A stretch of DNA of 8,610 bases, taken from positions 240-8,849 of the forward strand of contig JALQWO010000059.1 of the NCBI GenBank assembly GCA_023258655.1. The letters are read 5' to 3'. The stretch is from Bacteroidia bacterium. GTDB taxonomy: Bacteria; Bacteroidota; Bacteroidia; NS11-12g; UBA955. The translations under genes were made by a program, and so were the position numbers. Positions 1 through 5,104 of the stretch are shown here, piece after piece. The notes beneath the pieces were generated by a model. That model did not search any database, was not told the origin of the DNA, and saw nothing but the letters and a program-made list of their open reading frames with translations. Each line of letters starts with the position of its first letter. The first letter of the stretch is position 1.

Positions 1-222
1 ATCTCCGAAAAAGGACTGGCGGCCCTCAAGCAACACGGATTGGCTCCCCCACCCAAACACGATGGCTACATTGAGTTGGATGTGCTGAGCGACACCCCCT
101 GCCCTTACTGCAATTCCCGCAATACGGAAATGCATACCCCCTTCGGTCCTACGCTCTGCAGAAGCATGCACTATTGCAAAAACTGCTTGAATGCGTTTGA
201 AGCGTTTAAGCCGGTTAGCTAG
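1..222 (+). CDS. paaD: Phenylacetyl-CoA epoxidase subunit PaaD (PaaJ), C-terminal part; 5' end outside window
   Basis: The frame is open from base 1 to a TAG at 220-222 and gives the last 73 residues of a protein whose start lies left of the window. The fragment carries CPYC at residues 34-37 and CKNC at 59-62 with a further Cys at 53, then an aromatic-rich end (NAFEAFKPVS). This is the C-terminal Cys cluster of PaaD, with the family's TPFGPTLC-type segment between the cysteine pairs. PaaD-type proteins belong to the DUF59/MIP18 group tied to iron-sulfur or metal maturation. They are needed for the PaaABCE di-iron monooxygenase that converts phenylacetyl-CoA to its ring epoxide in aerobic phenylacetate breakdown. 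The rest of the paa cluster should lie to the left, which is inference. The gene converges with the protease gene across a 26-base gap in which I see no convincing terminator. An internal TTG at 40 is not the start, because the frame is open upstream of it. Confidence 0.88.
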   Translation: MSEKGLAALKQHGLAPPPKHDGYIELDVLSDTPCPYCNSRNTEMHTPFGPTLCRSMHYCKNCLNAFEAFKPVS

Positions 223-248
223 GTAACAACCTACCCATCAACGTAAAA

Positions 249-1883
249 TTATTGAATTACCCAAGGCATTTGAACCGTGCCTCGTTTCGTCTTGACCTGC
301 CAATGATAAATCCCAGCACTGAGAGGGTCGGCAAACTGAACGCGCGCATTGGTCATCGCCTCACCCGCAAAAACTACCCGACCTGCGCCATCGAACAAGG
401 TCAATTCCAACAACTCAGACGCTGAACCCATAAACATACAACCGTCGCCTGATGATGGATTTGGGAGCAAAACTGGACGAACCCATTGAATCGATTCATC
501 GGCGTAGGTGGGCTCTTTGGCCATACACCAAGCATCCATTTTTGTCCACGCACCATACGATTGCAACACGCCGCCTGTTACCGTTTTGTTGGTTAGCGAG
601 GCATTCACCTCCACCGATCCCAGTATCCAACCGCGCATCAATTTCAATGCACTGTCGGGGTTCTGCTGCATGAGTTGTAAGTAGGTCTTACACACCACCG
701 AATTCAACCAAGTAATCGTCCCGGCGATCATTGGTGCAGCGAAAGACGTGCCAGACTCACCCCGATACGGATTGCTCGGCGAAGTTTGAACCGGAGAGAT
801 CGTATAAACCGCATCGCCCGGTGCCGCCAAATCAACCGATACTTTACCATACCCGGATTTTACCCATTGTTTGTCCAGCCCCGTACTGGATGTTACGATC
901 AAGGCATCGGAGGGACATAATGACGGTATATCGCCCACCAATTCTACGTTATTATCGGCGTTGGTGGTGGCACTTACCGACATAATTCCCACGCTTTTGA
1001 GGGAATCGAACAGCTCGCACCACATGGGTGTTTCGTTGGGGAATGTGGCGTCGAGTCCTACCGACATATTCAGCGCCACAACATTGATCCCTTTTTGCTT
1101 GTTTGTGGTCAGCCACAGCTTCTTTTGTCGGTACACGTACAACATCGACCGGATCACACCCAAGTCGCTGGATATACCTTTCGAGGCGTAGCAGAGCACC
1201 GGCATAATTTTGGCGTTATAGGCCACCCCAGCAATGCCAATGCCGTTGTCGGTAGCCGCGCCCAACACACCCGCCACGCTGGTTCCGTGACCATAGAAAA
1301 CGGACTCTTTATTGAACACTTCCGCCGAAGAATCTCCGCCGTTCCAACCATAATAATCATCGGTATACCCATTGCCGTCGTCGTCCAGGCCATTCCAAGG
1401 AATTTCGCCGCGATTCATCCAAATGACGGGCTTGATATCGGGGTGAGAGGTATCCAATCCATCATCAATCACGGCCACGACAAGGGTATCGAGGTTTCGG
1501 TTCACGGCATTGCGTCCCATGTCACACGCTTTACTCATCTGAATGACATCGAGGTATTTTTGGCTTGACAGGTAGGGATCGTTGGGCAACCAGGCACGTC
1601 GCTGTAAGGGGTGTTCCTCTTGGATTTGCAGGGCGATGTTATCTTCTGCTGCGCGATGTTTGAGGTTGTTAATCTGGATGTCGGTTGCCGCGATTTGATA
1701 CAAACCAAACGATTGATCCACGCAGCGCAGGGTGTAAGGTTGCTGTTTTAGCCATTGCGGCTGACGGCATTGCAGCAGGTAGTTTTTGGGCAAACCGGGC
1801 GATGCGTTCAGTTTAGATACTGCGGCATTTGCGCACACACTCAAGATAAAAATCAATCCCGTTATTGCTTGTTTGATACCCAT
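249..1883 (-). CDS. Secreted subtilisin-like (S8) serine protease with T9SS type A sorting domain
   Basis: This 544-residue protein starts with a Sec signal peptide (about residues 1-20, MGIKQAITGLIFILSVCANA). Residues 21-110 are not recognised and may be a propeptide. The S8 catalytic domain covers about 130-430. Asp140 is in VAVIDDGLD, His199 in YGHGTSVAGV and Ser380 in GESGTSFAAP, so the triad is complete. The likely oxyanion Asn is N308 in SVSATTNAD, where subtilisins usually read AAGN. The acidic loop NGLDDDGNGYTDD (164-176) is common in bacterial secreted S8 enzymes and may bind calcium. Residues about 470-544 form a T9SS tail: LPNPSSG, a LFDGAGRVV strand and LSAGIYHWQV. The product should cross the outer membrane by T9SS, lose its tail, and be surface-bound or released. 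It holds nine cysteines, many for an exported protease. It stands alone after the terminator at 1908-1940, so it probably has its own promoter. No Shine-Dalgarno precedes the ATG. The natural substrate is unknown. Confidence 0.93.
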   Translation of the reverse strand: MGIKQAITGLIFILSVCANAAVSKLNASPGLPKNYLLQCRQPQWLKQQPYTLRCVDQSFGLYQIAATDIQINNLKHRAAEDNIALQIQEEHPLQRRAWLPNDPYLSSQKYLDVIQMSKACDMGRNAVNRNLDTLVVAVIDDGLDTSHPDIKPVIWMNRGEIPWNGLDDDGNGYTDDYYGWNGGDSSAEVFNKESVFYGHGTSVAGVLGAATDNGIGIAGVAYNAKIMPVLCYASKGISSDLGVIRSMLYVYRQKKLWLTTNKQKGINVVALNMSVGLDATFPNETPMWCELFDSLKSVGIMSVSATTNADNNVELVGDIPSLCPSDALIVTSSTGLDKQWVKSGYGKVSVDLAAPGDAVYTISPVQTSPSNPYRGESGTSFAAPMIAGTITWLNSVVCKTYLQLMQQNPDSALKLMRGWILGSVEVNASLTNKTVTGGVLQSYGAWTKMDAWCMAKEPTYADESIQWVRPVLLPNPSSGDGCMFMGSASELLELTLFDGAGRVVFAGEAMTNARVQFADPLSAGIYHWQVKTKRGTVQMPWVIQ

Positions 1884-1903
1884 GCTTGATCGTCGCCGTG
1901 ATT

Positions 1904-1911
1904 CAAAAATA
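1904..1911 (-). promoter_or_regulatory. Candidate -7 promoter element (TATTTTTG) for the protease gene
   Basis: Read on the - strand this octamer is TATTTTTG, a full match to the Bacteroidota -7 consensus TAnnTTTG. Twenty bases separate it from the protease ATG, which would give a short leader. It overlaps the last bases of the terminator stem and forms its T-rich tail. The region about 19 bases upstream is the GC-rich hairpin and has no TTTG, so the -33 element is missing. A terminator tail can match this consensus by chance, hence the low confidence. Confidence 0.35.
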
Positions 1912-1940
1912 AAGCCCCGATCGCAGATCGGGGCTTTATT
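1908..1940 (-). terminator. Rho-independent terminator of the TPR gene
   Basis: This is a perfect 15-bp inverted repeat: arm AATAAAGCCCCGATC at 1908-1922, loop GCA, arm at 1926-1940. On the - strand the hairpin begins 26 bases after the TPR stop codon and is followed by a T-rich run (TTTATTTTTG). Position and polarity fit termination of the TPR transcript before the protease gene. The A/T-flanked symmetrical stem might also work in the other direction, but no + strand gene ends just before it. Confidence 0.9.
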
Positions 1941-1966
1941 CCTATAAAAAAGGATAATATTCTTAC

Positions 1967-3790
1967 TTATTTGCCGCCCGCGGGGGTTGTTGCGGGGGTT
2001 GTTGGTGTTGTAGCAGGCGTGGTTGAAGTGCCCGTGGTGCCTGAAGCAGGGTTCGCCGCCGCACCCGCTCCTGCATTGCCAGTTTTGGGCTTGTTGTTTT
2101 TGGCTTTTACTTTGGCCAAGTAATCATCGAAGCGCTTCTTCACATCAATGGTGACTTGATCATCGGGTACCAACTCCAATACCTTTCCATAGTAGTAACT
2201 GGCTTTTTCGTAATCTTTCTTCTTCTGCGCATAGTAAGCCAAGTTGCGGTAAGCATTTTCACGATCTTGAATGAAACGAATCTTCTGGGCAGAATCCAAT
2301 TTGCCCATCCATCGCTCAAATGCACGGGTCACATTGCCTGAAGAATCCGTAGGATCCAAGCTCGCCCAAGTGGTCGCAATCAAATAGTACCCTGACAAAT
2401 AGTTTGTGTCTTTGGCAATTAATTCGTTGAAAATAACCAAAGCTTCTTTTTGGCGTTTGATATTGGCCAAGCATCGACCAGCATAGAACAAATCCACAGA
2501 GTTCAAATTGCCCGCCTGCTTTTTGCGTTTCAATTCGATGATTCCATATGCTTGCTCATAGTTTTTTCCGTCGAAATACATTTTTTGCGCCATTTGATAG
2601 GTATTGGCACCTGCGCGTGCTGTATCCATCAAAGCCATGGTCATGAGGTTATAACTTTCAATCGTGCGCATTTTACGAACGGTAGAATCCGCCGTAGACA
2701 ACCCATAGCGATAGGTCAATACACCCTTGTAATAATTCTCACTGGGCAACAAGTCGCGGTTCAGCGGTTTGATGTATAAGTTTTCGTAGTTCTTGAAAAA
2801 ATAGTTCAATCCCGAATCGATTTGGGCTGAATCTGCCAACCGACGTTTTGCCTTTTCTTTTGAAGCGATGGCGTAGGCGATGGTTCCATAAATAACTGGG
2901 ATGGACTTCTTATCCAACAACTTTTTTCCTTCGTTGATACAGCGATCAAAATCTCCCCCCAAAAACAAATTTTGAACGTAGAATTTACGCGCCGTGATAT
3001 TGTCGTTACGTCGGAGGTATTCTTCATAATAAATTACGGCAGAATCCCGCTCCTTCATTTGGGAAAAAACCTCTGCTTTTTGACGGTAGGCCGGTGCATA
3101 ATTCACATCCAAAGCCAAGGCCTCATCCAACTTACTCTGTGCCAGCGAAGCCGCATTGGCACGGGCATACACTTTGGCTTGACGCATCAAGGGACGTGGG
3201 TCGTTAGGTGCATCGTAACCAGCAACAATATACTGCTGGATGGCATCGGATGAGTTTGTAGGGTTGTTGATAATCATTGCATCACCCAACAAAATTTTGG
3301 CTTCGAAATCGTTGTTGCTGATTTTCAAATAATCGATGGCACGCGCACCGTATGCTTTCAATTGTTCAGGCGAGCCAAACTCCACCAACAGATAGGCGCG
3401 GGCGATTTCTTTATTAATCAATGGGCGCAACTTCTTTTTTGCTGCTGAGGCTTGCACAAAAAAGGCTTCAGCCCCTTGGACGTTGTGCTTACGCAATTCC
3501 ATGTGTCCCTTGCCCACCAAATTCAAAGGACCGGTAGGTGCAATTGCCAATCCTTGATTGAACATATTCAACGCACTCAAGGAGTCGCCTTTCGCCAAAA
3601 AATTCAGACCCGCCCAATAGTAGTTATCGCCAACTTTGGGTTTTGCGGCGATTAACTTGGCATAAATCTGTTCGGCTTTTTCAAATTCTTCGTTGCGAGA
3701 GAAACGCTGCCCATCGGCCAATGTCTGGGCCACGGCGGACGTCATTAACAGGACGGAACTTAGCAGGAGTGAAAAGGTTATCTTTTTCAT
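1967..3790 (-). CDS. Exported tetratricopeptide-repeat (TPR) protein with Thr/Pro/Ala tail
   Basis: This 607-residue protein opens with a signal peptide (MKKITFSLLLSSVLLMTSAVAQ, probably cut after AVA), so it acts in the periplasm or at the envelope. The body is helical TPR-type repeats. Clear units lie near residues 26-50 (FSRNEEFEKAEQIYAKLIA), 56-85, 231-262 (YAPAYRQKAEVF), 433-463 (FYAGRCLANIKRQKEALVIF) and 512-542 (YRNLAYYAQKKKDYEKASYY). TPR arrays are protein-binding scaffolds and no catalytic motif is visible. Residues 571-607 are low-complexity Gly/Ala/Thr/Pro ending TTPAGGK, likely disordered. The gene lies 69 bases after the PstS-like gene with no terminator between, so co-transcription is likely. 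From memory, Bacteroidota often carry a PstS-like plus TPR pair downstream of ExbB/ExbD/TonB genes. If this locus is related, the protein may belong to an envelope energy or uptake complex, which is inference. The ATG at 3790 is chosen because the signal peptide begins there; no Shine-Dalgarno is seen. Confidence 0.88.
   Translation of the reverse strand: MKKITFSLLLSSVLLMTSAVAQTLADGQRFSRNEEFEKAEQIYAKLIAAKPKVGDNYYWAGLNFLAKGDSLSALNMFNQGLAIAPTGPLNLVGKGHMELRKHNVQGAEAFFVQASAAKKKLRPLINKEIARAYLLVEFGSPEQLKAYGARAIDYLKISNNDFEAKILLGDAMIINNPTNSSDAIQQYIVAGYDAPNDPRPLMRQAKVYARANAASLAQSKLDEALALDVNYAPAYRQKAEVFSQMKERDSAVIYYEEYLRRNDNITARKFYVQNLFLGGDFDRCINEGKKLLDKKSIPVIYGTIAYAIASKEKAKRRLADSAQIDSGLNYFFKNYENLYIKPLNRDLLPSENYYKGVLTYRYGLSTADSTVRKMRTIESYNLMTMALMDTARAGANTYQMAQKMYFDGKNYEQAYGIIELKRKKQAGNLNSVDLFYAGRCLANIKRQKEALVIFNELIAKDTNYLSGYYLIATTWASLDPTDSSGNVTRAFERWMGKLDSAQKIRFIQDRENAYRNLAYYAQKKKDYEKASYYYGKVLELVPDDQVTIDVKKRFDDYLAKVKAKNNKPKTGNAGAGAAANPASGTTGTSTTPATTPTTPATTPAGGK
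1981..2004 (-). repeat. Two perfect 12-bp tandem units encoding Thr-Thr-Pro-Ala
   Basis: On the + strand CGGGGGTTGTTG occurs twice in tandem (1981-1992, 1993-2004). It encodes the end of the TPR protein's TTPATTPA tail. The unit length is a multiple of three, so gain or loss of a unit would keep the frame. Adjacent bases to about 2035 look like degenerate copies. It may vary in length between strains. Confidence 0.7.
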
Positions 3791-3817
3791 TTTGGTGCAA
3801 AAAAACTATGTAAATGT

Positions 3818-3848
3818 TATATATGTGTTACGATTTTCAAAAATTGTT
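3818..3848 (-). promoter_or_regulatory. Weak candidate promoter in the gap upstream of the TPR gene
   Basis: The 69-base gap (3791-3859) between the PstS-like stop and the TPR start is AT-rich. On the - strand it contains TTTTTG, then about 18 bases later TAACATTT, a partial match to a TTTG / TAnnTTTG promoter. The -7 part has only four of six fixed bases. I see no hairpin in this gap, so the TPR gene may simply be read from upstream. Confidence 0.25.
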
Positions 3849-3859
3849 CCAAAAGATGG

Positions 3860-4834
3860 TTAATTAAATAGCTGTATGGTTCTCGCGGGCGGAATCGCTG
3901 GTGACAGACCACATTTCTTGAGGATGATTTGACCACTTTGATCACAACAAAAGGCCAAAAACCCTTGGGCTAACCCGGAGTACCCTTGGAGGTCATAACC
4001 CATCACGGGGGCGATAAACGGATATTGATTGGCATACACCTGTGACTGGTATGGCAAGTGATATTCTTTGGTAGAATCGTTTTGAACAGCCAAAACCTTC
4101 ACCTTGTGCCTAAGATATCGCGCCAAAGTATCACCCCTATCTGCAATCCAATTCATCCCCACAAATCCCATTGCGCCTGGGGTTTGGCTCACAAATCGAA
4201 ATAGTGCTTGCGGGTTGGCTACCTGGACAAACTTTGGTGGAATTGCGTTTATCGGCTTGTCCGATGTCTGCCGACGCAAATACCAATCATTGAGATAATT
4301 GTAGGCAAGATCACCTTTGACCAACACCCAAATTAGCGGCACATCTGCCATCCCCTTCCAACCTTTTACTTTTCCCGACATCATGCCACTGAGTGAGTCG
4401 GCACTTATACCCACGTTGGGATTACTCCGGTTAACAACGAACGCAGTAGCAGAACTACCCACAATGTGCGATCTCACTTTGATTTGTCGGGATTCCAGCG
4501 ACTTAACCATGGCGGTATCGAACAAATAATTCACGTACATCGCAGTGATTTTCTTGTCCCTCACGCCTTCCAAAATCTGCAAAGGCGGAAGGTATAAGGG
4601 TTTGATATGGGCTTTGGGGTAGAGCTCGTGGAAACGACTGATCAATTGATTAAACATCAAACTATCGTTTATGTCTATGGCGATTTCCAACTCACCTTTG
4701 GTGGGAATGTCGTTGCGATTTCCCTTGTGTTCCATGTCAATGCAAGAGGCAACTGCCGTCATCAAAACAACCAAACAAGCAAAAGCCCGGATCGTTGAAA
4801 AAATCATCTTGATATCCCCTTTGATCGCTTTCAT
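3860..4834 (-). CDS. PstS-like substrate-binding lipoprotein (orphan, no ABC transporter genes nearby)
   Basis: This 324-residue protein has a lipoprotein signal ending TAVASC, with Cys31 as the lipidation site. The mature part resembles the PBP-like domain of PstS phosphate-binding proteins: ELEIAIDINDSLMFNQLISRF (48-68), a SATAFVVNRSNP strand (128-139) followed by SADSLSGMMSGKVKGW, PGAMGFVGMNWI (219-230), and a C-terminal YSGLAQGFLAFCCDQSGQIIL segment (285-305). The usual first-strand phosphate loop (GSGT/GSSS type) is replaced by DINDSL, so phosphate may not be the ligand. The chosen ATG at 4834 overlaps the upstream stop as ATGA, implying translational coupling. An alternative start is Met10 at 4807, preceded by AAAGGGGA and giving a more ordinary 21-residue signal peptide. 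The roughly 75 residues that could be added upstream in this frame merely shadow the small membrane gene. No pstC, pstA or pstB is present, so a role with the TPR protein, as sensor or envelope partner, is as likely as uptake. Confidence 0.82.
   Translation of the reverse strand: MKAIKGDIKMIFSTIRAFACLVVLMTAVASCIDMEHKGNRNDIPTKGELEIAIDINDSLMFNQLISRFHELYPKAHIKPLYLPPLQILEGVRDKKITAMYVNYLFDTAMVKSLESRQIKVRSHIVGSSATAFVVNRSNPNVGISADSLSGMMSGKVKGWKGMADVPLIWVLVKGDLAYNYLNDWYLRRQTSDKPINAIPPKFVQVANPQALFRFVSQTPGAMGFVGMNWIADRGDTLARYLRHKVKVLAVQNDSTKEYHLPYQSQVYANQYPFIAPVMGYDLQGYSGLAQGFLAFCCDQSGQIILKKCGLSPAIPPARTIQLFN
4808..4825 (-). promoter_or_regulatory. Shine-Dalgarno-like stretch before the internal Met of the PstS-like gene
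   Basis: On the - strand AAAGGG lies nine bases before the ATG at 4807. It is the only SD-like stretch I see next to any candidate start in this window. It is the sole reason to prefer the 4807 start over the ATGA-coupled start at 4834. It also encodes Lys-Gly of the longer form and may be chance. Confidence 0.3.
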
Positions 4835-5028
4835 GAATTGTCGTTTCGACGTTGATATAACAAGTACCCATTGATGCCACGAAAAGCGCCCCAAATGACC
4901 AAAAAAACGACGATTGGGGTAGAACCGTAGCCCATGATATCGAGGTCGCCTTTCAAGTGAAAAACCAGGGCAAACGACCAAAAGGCCAGCGCAGAAATCC
5001 AGTGATACCAGTGATTGGTTTTGAACAT
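4831..5028 (-). CDS. Small two-helix inner-membrane protein, 65 residues, function unknown
   Basis: From the ATG at 5028 the frame encodes 65 residues with two hydrophobic segments, about 8-24 (YHWISALAFWSFALVFHL) and 36-57 (TPIVVFLVIWGAFRGINGYLLY). A short GDLDIMGYG link joins them and the tail is charged (QRRNDNS). This is a probable integral membrane protein. I do not recognise the family. The stop overlaps the ATG of the PstS-like gene in ATGA, so the two are probably made together. The same frame is open to 5100, but that extension (MLSFRRFEKGPTKHCRPLF) is encoded by the terminator hairpin at 5044-5079 and is not believable, so 5028 is chosen. The hydrophobic pattern, the coupling, and the implausibility of the other frame in this stretch make it a likely real gene. 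Confidence 0.72.
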   Translation of the reverse strand: MFKTNHWYHWISALAFWSFALVFHLKGDLDIMGYGSTPIVVFLVIWGAFRGINGYLLYQRRNDNS

Positions 5029-5032
5029 GGTA

Positions 5033-5040
5033 CAAAAATA
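5033..5040 (-). promoter_or_regulatory. Candidate -7 promoter element (TATTTTTG) for the membrane protein / PstS-like / TPR segment
   Basis: On the - strand this reads TATTTTTG, a full match to TAnnTTTG, and ends four bases before the ATG at 5028. Transcription from it would start at or next to that ATG and give a leaderless or almost leaderless message. A possible -33 TTG lies 16 bases upstream inside the terminator stem, closer than the usual 19 or so. It sits in the T-rich tail of the preceding terminator, as at 1904-1911. Confidence 0.38.
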
Positions 5041-5043
5041 AAC

Positions 5044-5079
5044 GAAAAGGGGCCGACAATGTTTTGTCGGCCCCTTTTC
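5044..5079 (-). terminator. Rho-independent terminator of the Asp-box protein gene
   Basis: The inverted repeat has arms GAAAAGGGGCCGACAA at 5044-5059 and its exact complement at 5064-5079, with a four-base loop. This 16-bp stem has a GGGGCCGAC core. It starts 25 bases after the stop codon on the - strand and is followed by TTTCGTTTATTTTTG. It ends the Asp-box transcript just before the small membrane protein. The flanking A and T runs could allow bidirectional function. Confidence 0.92.
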
Positions 5080-5104
5080 AAATCGTCTAAACGACAACAA
5101 AAGA

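Noticed and set aside
223..248. Terminator between convergent paaD and the protease gene
   Set aside because: The 26 bases are AT-rich but show no stem longer than about four base pairs.
452..1191. Several 70-106 codon + strand frames within the protease gene
   Set aside because: They overlap each other and the real gene, and lack credible starts or protein-like composition.
1095..1568. 157-codon open frame on the + strand, antisense to the protease gene
   Set aside because: It is the complement of the conserved S8 catalytic region. The translation is His/Arg/Ile-rich with no family resemblance, and the opposite strand holds the complete catalytic motifs.
2450..3253. + strand open frames antisense to the TPR gene
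   Set aside because: They are shadows of the TPR coding frame; the translations show no domain or signal.
3860..4834. Phosphate transport operon (pst)
   Set aside because: No permease, ATPase or phoU gene is adjacent, and the first phosphate loop is altered, so the gene symbol pstS was not given.
4835..5059. Upstream extension of the PstS-like frame (about 75 extra residues, to 5059)
   Set aside because: It would put the lipoprotein signal in the middle of the protein and merely reads the small membrane gene and terminator in another frame.
5029..5100. Upstream extension of the 65-residue membrane protein to an ATG at 5100
   Set aside because: The extension is encoded by the terminator hairpin of the preceding gene, so the shorter form is preferred.
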